From assembly GCF_020360975.1 (NCBI RefSeq), contig NW_025408684.1, positions 1,421,711-1,485,710 of the forward strand: a stretch of DNA of 64,000 nucleotides, in the 5' to 3' direction. The first letter of the stretch is position 1. Every line of letters begins with the position of its first letter. The notes beneath the pieces were generated by a model that saw only the letters and a list, made by a program, of their open reading frames with translations, was not told the origin of the DNA and searched no databases. Positions 1 to 9,206 of this stretch are shown piece by piece. The DNA is from Hirsutella rhossiliensis. Taxonomy: Eukaryota > Ascomycota > Sordariomycetes > Hypocreales > Ophiocordycipitaceae. A program made the position numbers and the translations under genes.

Positions 1-1207
1 CGGGACCCCGCCCCCGTATCGTGGACCTCAGCTGGTCCGGGGTTTGTTCTGTGGCCACGTGTGCGCTCACTGTGGCGAAAAGAAGGGCTTGGCTTTTTTT
101 GCTTTCCACTTTGTGATTATCCTCTCCCTCATCAATGCTTTATTCCTCAGCTTTGTTGTGACAGCAGCCATACCCATCATCCTGAGGAGCGGCCTAAATA
201 GCTTGATTCAGCCGGCTGGTGCCTGTGCTTTACGCTCGCCGGCTTGCAAGTCGGCATTGTCCACATGCCGAGCCGAGTCGACTTCTGGGGACCCTGCACT
301 CCCGAAGTGGTGTGCTTGTTTGGCTATGGAGCATGTCGCAAGGTTGGATGAAAACGAATTCCAACACTTTCACCACCGGGCTGTCGTCCAAGAGGACGCT
401 TCTTCTCGTTAGCTGAAAGAAGGAGAGCTTGGTGTTTTCCTTGCTGTTCGCCACTCGATGAGAGCCAAAGGGCAAGGAGGTGAGACGCTTGCGGCGTGGA
501 CAATGCAGCCAGCGGGTCCATAGCGAGGCTTTCAATTCAGCTCTTCATTGAAATGTTCGACGAAATCCTCGGTCGCCGCTGCAGATTCGTGTTGCTTCCC
601 AGCAAGCTCAGGCCGGATAGGCGAAGATATCAAGACGTATGCCACATCCGAGGGATACAGCCGTCAGCGACCGAGAACCAGTATTGTCATGGCGCAGACG
701 CCAAGGAGAGAGGACGACTCCGGTGACGACGTGTCTACTTGGCGCCTTTGCCCGCTGGAACATGCTCTGCTCGGCATGTCCAACATCTTGTTGCGAACTA
801 ATGTCGACGAGGGTCGAAGCCTCGAAGAACAACTCTGCTTCACTTTGACCATTGCCAGCGTCACCAACCCTGAGAGTACCAGATAAGGAGAGTGCCATCA
901 TGATGAGAAAAGTCGACAGCCTGGTGAAGCGCTGGGGGGCAATCGTCAGCCATAGATTCCAGGACGTCGAGCACGCGTGTGTCGCTGATCATGCTCGCGG
1001 CCTTGCGCTTCTTTCTCCTGACGGCAGACATCTGGGACCATATGCGGCACGTCCCTAACTTGCACCACGGTGGTTCCCGCCATCCAGTTCGTATCGGGCA
1101 TTGGCATAGTATTCACCCTCATGATGGCGGCCGCGGTGCTGGCGACTGCCCACTTCTGCTCGCGGATGGGCGACCCTCTTGATCTAGACGCGGATTTAGA
1201 AGTATAA
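1..1207 (+). pseudogene. Fragments of a multi-pass membrane protein gene, cut by the left edge
   Basis: Frame 2 is open from the window edge and contains a hydrophobic helix at about 100-180 (FAFHFVIILSLINALFLSFVV). A frame-3 stretch at about 203-351 reads like genuine coding sequence (GWCLCFTLAGLQVGIVHMPS and onward). Further hydrophobic stretches occur at about 985-1035 and, in another frame, at about 1080-1207, ending in an acidic tail and TAA. I could not join these pieces with canonical introns without frame breaks, so I treat them as a decayed or poorly resolved gene running in from the left. The family is not recognised. Alternatively this is ordinary intergenic sequence with chance hydrophobic frames. 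Confidence 0.25.
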
Positions 1208-1361
1208 AACAAACCCGTTCGGTGGGGTCGGAAGCCGGAGTGGCTTCAAGGCCGTTATCGTGCTTTCATTGCAAGTAATATACAGGATCTGGAACACGCT
1301 GAGCTACAAACATAAGCATACACACACCTTGGATACATGTTTCTTGTCATTTGTATCCTGG

Positions 1362-2192
1362 TCATCGCAAATGCCACCCCAGAAAGAACCAACACCGCGT
1401 CCTAAACAGCAGACCGTGAGTCAAGACTCTCCAGAGGGACAGAAAGCAGGCCAAGACACCGGCGAGGAGGGGTATCAGCTGCGCAACGGAGCCGATCTGG
1501 TCGACGCCGACGCCCTGGATGGCGTTGGCGCGAATGAGGTACTCGACGGTGGCGATGGAGAGGCCGAGCAGGCCCATGGACAGGAGCATGAGGACAATCT
1601 CGACCTGGGGCCGGCGGCCCGAGGGGCGAGCAAAGCCGGCGCGCAGGCCGCGGCGGAAGCGGCGCAGGCTGGAATGGACGCTAAAGGCGACGAGGGCGAC
1701 GCAGACGACGAGGCCGGCGACGGAGAGTGCCTTTCCGAGGGACCTGAACCAGCCGGTGATTGTCGTGGGGCCGAAGAAGGCGACGGCGACGTCGTCGCAG
1801 CCCGGGCGCAGCATGAGCGGCAGGCCGGCGAACCAGAACCAGATGCCGTAGGCGGACAGGGCCGTGTAGAAGAGGACGCGCAGGAAGCCCGATGCGTGGC
1901 CGAAGTAGGTGATGCCGTCGCCGGTGACGCTGGAGAGGGAGCCGCAGAGGAGGATCTGGGTGATGAGGGCGCCGACGGCGCTGGCGCGCCGGCTCGACTC
2001 GGTGCAGAGGCCGAGGAATATGGCCGTCTGGACGATGAGGTTGAGCAGCCGCAGGTCGCCTTCGTCGGCCGAGTCCAGGACCGTGGTGAGCAGCGTGGCG
2101 ATCCACTGGGAGTAGAGGCCGATGCGGACGCCGAGGCCGTAGAGGTCCGAGTTGCCCACCAGGGGAGGGCAGCTGGGGGAAAGCGAAGCCAT
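1362..2192 (-). CDS. Multi-pass integral membrane protein, paralogue of the gene at 3315
   Basis: Uninterrupted 276-codon frame starting at 2192, with no introns. The N-terminus carries the signature NSDLYGLGVRIGLYSQW, followed by alternating hydrophobic segments and a GWFRSLGKALS motif in the middle; I count about seven candidate membrane helices. The divergent gene at 3315-4449 has the same signature (GNGDLYGLGIRIGLYIQ) and the same GWFRSLNKAS motif in the same order, so the two are paralogues. The family occurs widely in filamentous fungi as an uncharacterised membrane protein; I cannot assign a substrate or signalling role. The C-terminus is rich in Trp and Phe and lacks the charged tail of the paralogue. 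The G+C-rich frames on the opposite strand are antisense shadows. Confidence 0.75.
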   Translation of the reverse strand: MASLSPSCPPLVGNSDLYGLGVRIGLYSQWIATLLTTVLDSADEGDLRLLNLIVQTAIFLGLCTESSRRASAVGALITQILLCGSLSSVTGDGITYFGHASGFLRVLFYTALSAYGIWFWFAGLPLMLRPGCDDVAVAFFGPTTITGWFRSLGKALSVAGLVVCVALVAFSVHSSLRRFRRGLRAGFARPSGRRPQVEIVLMLLSMGLLGLSIATVEYLIRANAIQGVGVDQIGSVAQLIPLLAGVLACFLSLWRVLTHGLLFRTRCWFFLGWHLR

Positions 2193-3314
2193 GCTGTCTG
2201 TTTGTCCTTGTTCTGTCGATCTTTGGGGGGGGGTGCTTCTCCCCGGTCGGCCCCCGTGGTCCTCCGGGAGCAGCTCCGGAGACGGTGCCGAAGCAAGTGG
2301 GGAAGGAAGGGTCGGTCTCTAGGGCTCGACACTAACAGATTTAAGGTTGCGGATGCTGCCGCTTTCTGGGGAACCCGGGGAGGCGGGCGCGGGCGGCAAG
2401 GAAAGAGGACGATCGGTATGTTTATATGCACGGAAGGTAGCTTCGACACTTCCATTGCACGTGGGAGCTGTTTATAGACACGTCCCCTTCGTGCTTGGTC
2501 CTCCTCAAAAGTCAGCTCTGCCTGCCGCGCCGCGGGTCTAGACGAGCAGCCGACAGCATGCAATCATACAAGCCACGGCTATAACAACGGTACTTTTCCC
2601 TGGCCAGGCAACGTGCGGTGCCCAGAGGTATCCGGGTGTGTTATCGAGGCCAAGTGGCGCACGCAGTCAGCCTCGGCTCCCCCCCTTTGCCTGCTTGCGT
2701 GTGGGCAGAACTGGCGACGGTGATGGGGATTGGTTTTGCTTTTTTCAGCTCGTTCTCCGTAGCCCCGGCCAATGGGGCGCCGCCTCGCTGGGTCAGCCGA
2801 CCGATCCCCTTCGCTTGGGCTGAATCGAGTGAGGCTCTTTCATGTTGGACCTGTAACTACGCAGGCAGCAGCCAGCCCCCCCCTACCCCCAGACGACCGG
2901 TGGGTACACGATGCTCGGTTCGGAGAAATACGAATACTGTCTGCCATCAGCCCCCGGGGAGGCTTGTTGCTTGTTGATATTGCAGCGCTGCAAGACACGC
3001 CAGCCGGGCCATGGGGGCCTGGACCGCGGTCCCCGAAGAGCCACATCTCCCCCCAGCTCAGCCTCAAGAGGATCCATCCATCTGACGAGACGCCCGACTC
3101 CAGGGTCGAGAGGGCCATCCGTCCGTGTCTGGAACCTCGAGCGGAATAGATAACAGCCCCCGCCTTCCCCTCATCTCTCCGTCTCTTCTCCATGCGGCGA
3201 CGAGGACGACGACAGCAACGGCGGCCGCTTACTCTGCGAGAAACACCAGAACCCTCGACCGACTGATCTTCATTCCACTTCACACCTTCCCCCCCTCCCC
3301 CTAAGAGTCCCGCC
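2193..3314. promoter_or_regulatory. Shared divergent promoter region of the membrane-protein paralogues
   Basis: 1.1 kb lies between two head-to-head paralogous genes whose start codons are at 2192 (minus) and 3315 (plus), so it must contain both promoters. It holds C-runs and G-runs (for example at 2226-2233 and 2877-2890) and a pyrimidine-rich stretch just upstream of 3315. No conserved ORF was recognised and no specific operator is identified. Confidence 0.5.
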
Positions 3315-4449
3315 ATGTCGGCGGCCGACGGCATGGCGAGCCTGGTGGCGCGAGGCTCGTGCCCCGTCGCGGGCAACGGCGACCTCTACGGCCTGGGCAT
3401 CCGCATCGGGCTCTACATCCAGATGATCACGGTGCAGCTGTCGGGCCTCCTGAGCGCCTACTTCCGCGTCGAGGACCACATCGGCCAGGGCACCATCATC
3501 TTCGTGCTGTCGACGCTCATCGTCCTCGTCCGCCTCGTCGCCGCCAGCATCGCCAGCGCCAGCGGCAACGGCACCGACCCGCCCATCGAACCCGTCGAGG
3601 TCTTCCCCGTCCTGACGCTGCTGCTCATCCAGGTCGGCGTCTGCCGCGTCTCGTCGCGCAACAGAATCACCATGCTCATCTGGATGGCCGAGCTCGTCGG
3701 CCTCAGCGCCCTGTACAACTACTTCTGGTGGCGCGGCATGGATCTGCTGCCGCGCTCGTGCCCGGACGACAAGGCCTTTTTCTTTGCAAAGGTCAGCATT
3801 TGGGGCTGGTTCCGGAGCCTCAACAAGGCCTCGGCCGTCATCGCCGCCCTGGGCACCGGCCTCGTTCTGATCCTGTACTGCGGAGGTGAGTCGTCGTCTC
3901 CCGCCCACCCCCCAAGCAAGGAGCGACGTGCTGAGTTGCTCTTTTCCCGTGGCCAGCCGCAATCTACGGCCTGGTCATCGTCGTCGTCCGGTTTCTGCAA
4001 GGACGGAGCAGCGAACTGTCGGCGGCCGACGACGCCCAGGAACAGGCCGAGGAACGCAGCCGGGCCCTCGGCACCGTCGACCTGCTCGCCAACGTGGGCG
4101 CCATCGTCTACGTCGAGGTGGCGCTCAAGTGGAACGGCATCACGGGCGTGCACTCGCTCGACAGCCCCGGCCAGTTCATGCCCTTTGTCATCGCCCTCGG
4201 CCAGCTGCTGAGCGTCTTCTACTCGGCCGGCAAGTACCTGCTTCAGCTGCACGCCGACGAGCACGCGCTGGACCAAGAAGACGGTGAGTCCTGTTCCTGT
4301 CCTTCGCCCTTGCGGAACTCCCCTGGCCCCGATGGTCTGGCTAACAGCCGTGATCTTGTCTCTCGCACGCAGGCTCGATGCTCGAGTGCCATCACAACGA
4401 CAAGAACCGGTACGGCAGGGGGGACGACGCCGAGGACATTATGCTGTGA
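3315..4449 (+). CDS. Multi-pass integral membrane protein, paralogue of the gene at 1362-2192
   Basis: Proposed join(3315..3885, 3957..4283, 4373..4449), 324 residues. Introns run GTGAGT..CCAG (71 nt) and GTGAGT..GCAG (89 nt), and both splices keep the frame. Residues about 20-35 carry GNGDLYGLGIRIGLYIQ and about 175 carry GWFRSLNKAS, shared with the divergent neighbour. Several hydrophobic helices alternate with short loops; exon 2 adds an acidic/Gln loop followed by further helices (NVGAIVYVEVALKWNGI, FMPFVIALGQLLSVFYSAGKY). The short last exon is hydrophilic and acidic and is probably cytosolic. Function unknown; a fungal-specific uncharacterised membrane family is inferred. The neighbour is intronless over the same region, so introns were gained or lost after duplication. 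Confidence 0.75.
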
Positions 4450-5202
4450 GGTGCTTGACGCACATCAAAGCGGCATATGCATACACGTGTGTGGAATGCA
4501 TTTTGTGTAGAATATGTAGGTGTACATACATGCTGTATCATGTTGAAATACGAGCGCCGCAGAGACCCGGCAAGCTGTGAGACAATATCTTATCTCCCTT
4601 GTCCGACATTATCTGTATCGCCATTCGTGAATGCAGAGCATGATGGAAAGGGGCTTCAACAGGTCTCGAGGGTCTCAGACACCACCCGGCACGCAGAACA
4701 ACCACGCCGTGGAACACATGGCTGGCTCAACCTGCTCAAGCTTCACCCTCTCGTATAAGAGATGGGGTCCGGCGCGCGGCAGCGTCGATGCAACGGCAGC
4801 GCAACGTCTCGGTTTGCCGGTCGTTCAAGCTCAAAGCAAAGCCAACCCGCGATTCACCCAGCCAGTATGCGTCATGCTTACTGCAGTCTGCATGCAGTCT
4901 GCAGGACAGGGCTTGGCTGGCCTATGTGGCCGCGTCTTTGGGTGTGGTGGCCTCGGACGAAGATGGAGAGAATGGCTGGGCACCCTGGCTGCTGCTGCAA
5001 TGGCCCTGGATCGAGGGGGGGACCATGGCGAGGTCGGTGGGTGGCCGAGATGTGTGTGTATATAGAGAGGGGGTGTGTGCGTGTATAGGACGAGAGAGGT
5101 GAGAGCGAGAGAGAACCTCATTGACCGGCGTGCTCGCCCTGCTCGGCGTCGTCACTAACAACAGGCATGGCAGTGCCGTCGATACTTTGGACAACGACTA
5201 AT
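4450..5202. other. Intergenic region, upstream of the esterase
   Basis: About 750 bp with no supported gene. It contains short GTGTGT/GAGAGA-rich simple sequence at 5053-5115 just upstream of the esterase start. Nothing else recognised. Confidence 0.4.
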
Positions 5203-6368
5203 ATGGCGACGAAGCTCTTGTTGGCCGCGCTCGCCGTCGGCGCTTCCGTCGGCGCCACCCCTGGCCGTCATCACCATGCCGCCGAGATGGACAACCTCAT
5301 CACCTTTGGCGACAGCTACACCGATGAGGGCCGCAGCGACTACTTCGTCCGCCACCACGCGGCGCCCCCCGAGGGCCTCGTGCTGCCGCCCAACAACGCC
5401 ACCTTCAGCGGCGGCTACGCTTGGAGCCGCCTCGTGGCCCGCCGCACCGGCGCCGCCTCGTACAACTACGCCGTGGCCGGCGCCATGTGCTCCGACGCCC
5501 TCGTCGACCGCTTCGCCGACATCATCGGCGGGCCATTTCCTTCGGTCCTCGACTACGAGGTCCCGGCCTTTGAGGCCGACGTGGCCGACGCCGCCAACCG
5601 CCGCCGCAGAAACAACAGCAGCCACCACCGTGACGACGGCGACGGCTCCCGGCTGTTTCCGGACCGCCGCCGCCGCCGCGCCGACAACTCCGTCTACGCC
5701 GTCTGGATCGGCACAAACGACCTGGCGTCAACGGCTTCCTCGGCGGCACCCAACGCCGCGGCCAGACGCTTGCCTCGTTTGCCGACTGCGTCTGGGCCGT
5801 CTTCGACCGCCTCCACCACGCCGGCGGCCGCCGCTTCGTCCTCGTCAACCAGCTGCCGCTCGAGCTCGCGCCCATGTACGCCCGGCCCGGCGTCTTCGGC
5901 CAGGGCAGCGCGCGCTTCCTGCGAGACCCAGCGGCGCACAACGTGACCGAGTTCCGCGACAAGCTGCGCCAGTACACGACGGCCGTCAACACCATGTTCG
6001 AGTACGGCGTGCCCTTTCACCTGCGACGCTGGCCCGACGCCGTCTTTTCCCTCCTCGACGCCCACGCCATTGTCACCGACGTCCACGCAGACCCAGCCGG
6101 TTACCTGGATGCGCCGGCCAACGCGACCGCGCCATACCGCCGCTGCACGCAGGCCTGTGTCAACGCTCCCGAGCCGCTCTCGAGCTTCGTATGGTGAGTC
6201 GGTGCTGTTTCTGGCACAGCGCAGGCCTGTTGCTGACCGAGTGAGCCGTCGGCCGCTAGGTTTGACGAGTTGCACCCATCGGAAAGAATGCAGGAGATTT
6301 TTGCCAAGCACTTCACCGACCTTGTCGTCCACGGACGCTCCAAATACGGGAAGCGTTATCACGGTTAA
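5203..6368 (+). pseudogene. Secreted GDSL esterase, CE16 acetylesterase-like, with a one-base frameshift
   Basis: Start chosen at 5203 because it gives a signal peptide (MATKLLLAALAVGASVGA); an in-frame ATG at 5167 also exists. Block I is FGDSYTDEG with the nucleophilic Ser. WIGTNDL follows (block III Asn/Asp). A typical intron (6194..6259, GTGAGT..CTAG) joins to FDELHPSERM, which carries the Asp and His of the catalytic D-x-x-H. Family knowledge: such SGNH hydrolases deacetylate hemicellulose oligosaccharides outside the cell. At about 5723 the expected D-L-G-V-N-G is lost because one G is missing, and the rest of the protein continues in the next frame to a good C-terminus at 6368. The residual frame-1 product would stop early and lack the catalytic Asp/His. 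It is either a recent pseudogene or a one-base assembly error in a G-run; everything else looks intact. Confidence 0.8.
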
Positions 6369-6598
6369 TCACTGTCTCCTCGTTGCTCACCGGTTTGGAA
6401 TATCATGAAACATCCCGACAAAGGCGTGACAACAGCGCCGTCAGACCATTCTGGTCTGGCATGGACAGACTGCCGACGCAATGTAATAGTAAAGAAAGAT
6501 GGAGAGCGGTAGAATGGGGTCGGATCGCCGAGACGCTCAAAAAAAATCAGGAGTCAGAGATCCGAAGTCCCAGACTCATCACCTCAAATCGGTGTCGA

Positions 6599-6679
6599 TG
6601 CCCCGAGCCAGAATCGAACTGACGATCTTGTCATATACCGAAGTACTAGTGACACGCTGTACCACTAAGCCATCGGGGC
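6599..6679 (-). tRNA. tRNA-Thr (anticodon AGT) with a 9-nt intron
   Basis: Read on the minus strand: acceptor stem GCCCCGA pairs with TCGGGGC; D-arm GCT..AGC; anticodon stem TGTCA/TGACA is perfectly paired; T-arm GTCAG-TTCGATT-CTGGC; discriminator A. The anticodon loop is 16 nt, that is 7 nt plus a 9-nt intron located one base 3' of the anticodon (6635-6643), the canonical position for nuclear tRNA introns. The anticodon AGT (6645-6647) decodes Thr ACU/ACC after inosine modification. CCA is not encoded, as expected for a eukaryote. Confidence 0.92.
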
Positions 6680-7111
6680 TGTTATTGTTGGCTGCCGATT
6701 TCTAATTAGGCATTATAATATGAGCGCAACCGGATGCATCTGTGGGTTCGCAGACGAAATGAGGGTAAACCCATCCGGATGGGGCATCATCTTGTTGGCT
6801 CGCATCCACCTCTGTCTGTCCATCTTTCAGGCAAAGGTTGCCGGATACTCACACCCGATCGCTCGTGGGAGCCGCCATGGTCAGGAAATATCCCCCAAGC
6901 CCCCATGGGATGCCGTTTCCAAGCGGAAAAGGGCAAGCAAGCAGCGTGGGCAAGCCGAGTTGCTTCCTTGCCGTCTCCACTCTGGGTCCATGTCCCTGGC
7001 GACCCGCGACAGGCCCCAACATCCTTGTCCGCTCGTCTGAGCCTAAATCGTGTATTCACTTGGTAGGTAGCTCAATGGCAGGACAAAAGGTGCAGACACA
7101 CTTCAGAGCAC
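6680..7111. other. Intergenic region between tRNA-Thr and the acetyltransferase
   Basis: About 430 bp without a supported gene. The segment at 7060-7090 resembles a D-arm half of a tRNA (GTAGCTCAATGGCAGGAC) but has no matching acceptor or T arm. Confidence 0.4.
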
Positions 7112-7903
7112 TCATCCTGTCCTCACAGCGCTCCCTCCGCCGCTCGTCTTGTCTTTCCGCGGCAGGTACTTCATGTATCGAAAGACGTAGTGTCCCCATT
7201 TAGCACCGGGACCTTCGTTCGGCGGCGGCATCGGGGCGTACTCGTCTAGGTCGACGTCGAGGCTCCGTATAGTCTGGAAACCACTCTTCTCGTACATCCT
7301 CCACGCGGGTTCCGATGAGTGAACCCAAGCAAAGACACCCCGTTCGTCGCAAGCCCTTGTCCCCCACCTGAGCAGCGCAGAGCCAACGCCTCGACCCTGA
7401 TGCTTGGGCTTCACCGACAGACCAATGACGTAGAAGCATCGTGTCCCCTCGGGCATCATCTCTGCCATCCACGCGTTCATGTCCGCGTTGGTGAGGGCTT
7501 CAAGCCGCCTGATAGGATCGGCTTCCGGCTCAGGTGGCCTCGATAAACTTGGCTTGTCGTCAGAATCCGTTGGTGGGGGAATGCGGGCCAGAGCGTCACC
7601 TCCCCCTTCTAGGACAGGCATCTCGTCCGGCTCGAGACCGCGAAAGCCCCAGTTGCAGTAGCCTATGATTTCTCCCGACACAGCGTCCACTGCCTTGAGA
7701 ACCACGCACTTCTTGGGGCTTCGCAGCATGTGAGGCAGGCTGCGGAGGGTCTCTGCCTTCATGTCGAAGGGCTCCTTGCCCAGCCCTTTCATCACGGTCT
7801 GGCGATCGGTTTCGAATGCGTCTGCGCTCAGTTGAGCCAGGGTGGACACATCCTCGGGCTGGACATGGTGGATTGTGAAGCTTTGCTTGGGCGTCGCCTC
7901 CAT
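7112..7903 (-). CDS. GNAT-family N-acetyltransferase
   Basis: 263 residues from the ATG at 7903 (MEATPKQSF); an upstream in-frame ATG at 7987 would add 28 low-quality residues. The C-terminal half carries the GNAT acetyl-CoA motif, FYVIGLSVKPKHQGRGVGSA, with the Q-x-x-G-x-G/A pyrophosphate loop (HQGRGVGSALL), followed by WVHSSEPAWRMYEKSGF, typical of the family's last helix and strand. The N-terminal half has the usual VQPEDVSTLAQLSADAF beginning and a Pro-rich insertion in the middle. Family knowledge: transfers acetyl from acetyl-CoA to an amine; the substrate cannot be told. Single exon. The nearby Tc1-like scrap lies upstream of its promoter. Confidence 0.8.
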   Translation of the reverse strand: MEATPKQSFTIHHVQPEDVSTLAQLSADAFETDRQTVMKGLGKEPFDMKAETLRSLPHMLRSPKKCVVLKAVDAVSGEIIGYCNWGFRGLEPDEMPVLEGGGDALARIPPPTDSDDKPSLSRPPEPEADPIRRLEALTNADMNAWMAEMMPEGTRCFYVIGLSVKPKHQGRGVGSALLRWGTRACDERGVFAWVHSSEPAWRMYEKSGFQTIRSLDVDLDEYAPMPPPNEGPGAKWGHYVFRYMKYLPRKDKTSGGGSAVRTG

Positions 7904-8021
7904 TTCAGACAATCTAGTCGGTCTATTACTCCAGGTCTGATCAGTGCCAAGATCGCCGCCTGTTGCAGGGTGTTGCGTGGTGAGCAAAGGGCAATGAGAT
8001 ACCTGTATCTTACTTACTTCT

Positions 8022-8453
8022 TCAAGTGCACACCTTGAGGTAGCGCGTCAAAGAGACGGGTGCACACGTAATATTGGTGTCTAGAATAATCTGACGGGCT
8101 GATGTGAAAGGGTCCCTCACGATGCATCGGAGAACCGCTCTTTTATCCCTTTCCGAAAGAATTGGCGGATGACCAGAGCGGGAACGGTCAGCTGCACTAA
8201 TCTGAGATGCGTATCGCGACGTGATGCCATGCACACTTCCAGCCGAAATGCCTTCTTGGTCGGCAATGACACGCGCCGATGTGCCCGAACTGTACAGGAC
8301 TGCAGTTCTTGTGCGTTTGTGAGGCGAGTGCTGATGTCGCGGCGCCATTGCGGGCATAATTGAGCAAGCTGTGGCACAATTTGTAGATTGGCTCTGTAGT
8401 CGACGCCGTCTGTGGCCCGCGTTTACCGCACCTCCAAGAGCGGGCTGACTCAC
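8022..8453 (-). mobile_element. Tc1/mariner-type transposase remnant (N-terminal part)
   Basis: The minus-strand frame contains ...VIADQEGISAGSVHGITSRY..., then SGHPPILSERDKRAVLRCIV, PFTSARQIILD and a VSLTRYLK motif, matching the paired helix-turn-helix DNA-binding region of Tc1-like (impala-type) fungal transposases. The frame stops at 8022, before any DDE catalytic residues, so only about the first 110-140 residues survive. No terminal inverted repeats were found. It lies between the acetyltransferase and the DUF167 gene, both minus strand, and looks like an old truncated insertion. Confidence 0.65.
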
Positions 8454-8489
8454 TCGGCGATGCTGACGGAGGCGGGTCGTTGGAATACA

Positions 8490-8846
8490 TCAGCCGCTGG
8501 CCCTCCGAAGCAGGCCGAGGACGGTGTTGGCGAGGGCTGGTCCCTCTCCGGCCGTCACGCCTCCGAGCATGACCGTCTTGTCCCTCGACTTGGTCCCGTG
8601 CGTCAGGCGAAAGCGGGACTTGGGCAGGCCAACGACGTCGCTGAGGAGGCGCACGACGGCCTTGTTGGCCTCGCCGTCTCTTGCCTGCGCCGCGACACAC
8701 AGCTCGACGCAATCGTCCAGGACCGACGAGACGCCCTCGCGATCTTTGCTGGTGCCCGGCTTGACACGCAGTCGGAGGCAGAGGGCTCCGGAGCCGGGCG
8801 ACTGCTTGCTTCCAAAGACGAATCGAACGGCGCTTCCAGAGGCCAT
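8490..8846 (-). CDS. DUF167 (YggU/UPF0235, C15orf40-like) protein
   Basis: 118 residues, single exon. The sequence runs [19 protein letters not shown] ... [20 protein letters not shown] ... [20 protein letters not shown], which is the whole DUF167 fold including the characteristic P-A-x-x-G-x-A-N-like turn (RDGEANKA) and the S-R-x-K segment. Length fits the family (about 100-130). Conserved from bacteria to man; the biochemical function is not established, so none is assigned. Confidence 0.85.
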   Translation of the reverse strand: MASGSAVRFVFGSKQSPGSGALCLRLRVKPGTSKDREGVSSVLDDCVELCVAAQARDGEANKAVVRLLSDVVGLPKSRFRLTHGTKSRDKTVMLGGVTAGEGPALANTVLGLLRRASG

Positions 8847-9206
8847 GGCGAGGGCTGTCTAGAGGGCGGATTGTTGACCGCTCGTCCTGAGGAGCCGCGG
8901 TGCACGCATGTGGCTTTGCTCTGGACCTGAGTCAAGACCCAGGGGCGGATGATGACGGGCAGCGCAGCCACAGTGGCTGTTATGGCCTGTAGCCACCTGA
9001 AATATGTAGAGCCCCGATAACTGTTTCTGCCTGACCGATAACCCCCAAGGGAGTTTAGTGCCTTAGGTCATCCGGCGTAATTACCTTATCATCGCCAGCT
9101 TTATCCTCGTCCCTCGCATCATCAACCCACAGACCGACTGGCCATTTCCAACCCTCGCTGCATGATCGTCGCCCGTTGCCTCCGCCCCAGGCTCTCTCCA
9201 AGCGCC

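Noticed and set aside
1260..2477. 405-codon plus-strand frame over the first membrane protein
   Set aside because: It is an antisense frame of the gene on the minus strand; the composition (Ala/Gly/Glu/Asp runs) is the usual shadow in GC-rich coding DNA, whereas the minus frame has coherent membrane segments and a paralogue.
7055..7095. Second tRNA next to tRNA-Thr
   Set aside because: Only a D-arm-like GTAGCTCAATGG is present; no anticodon arm, T-arm or acceptor pairing.
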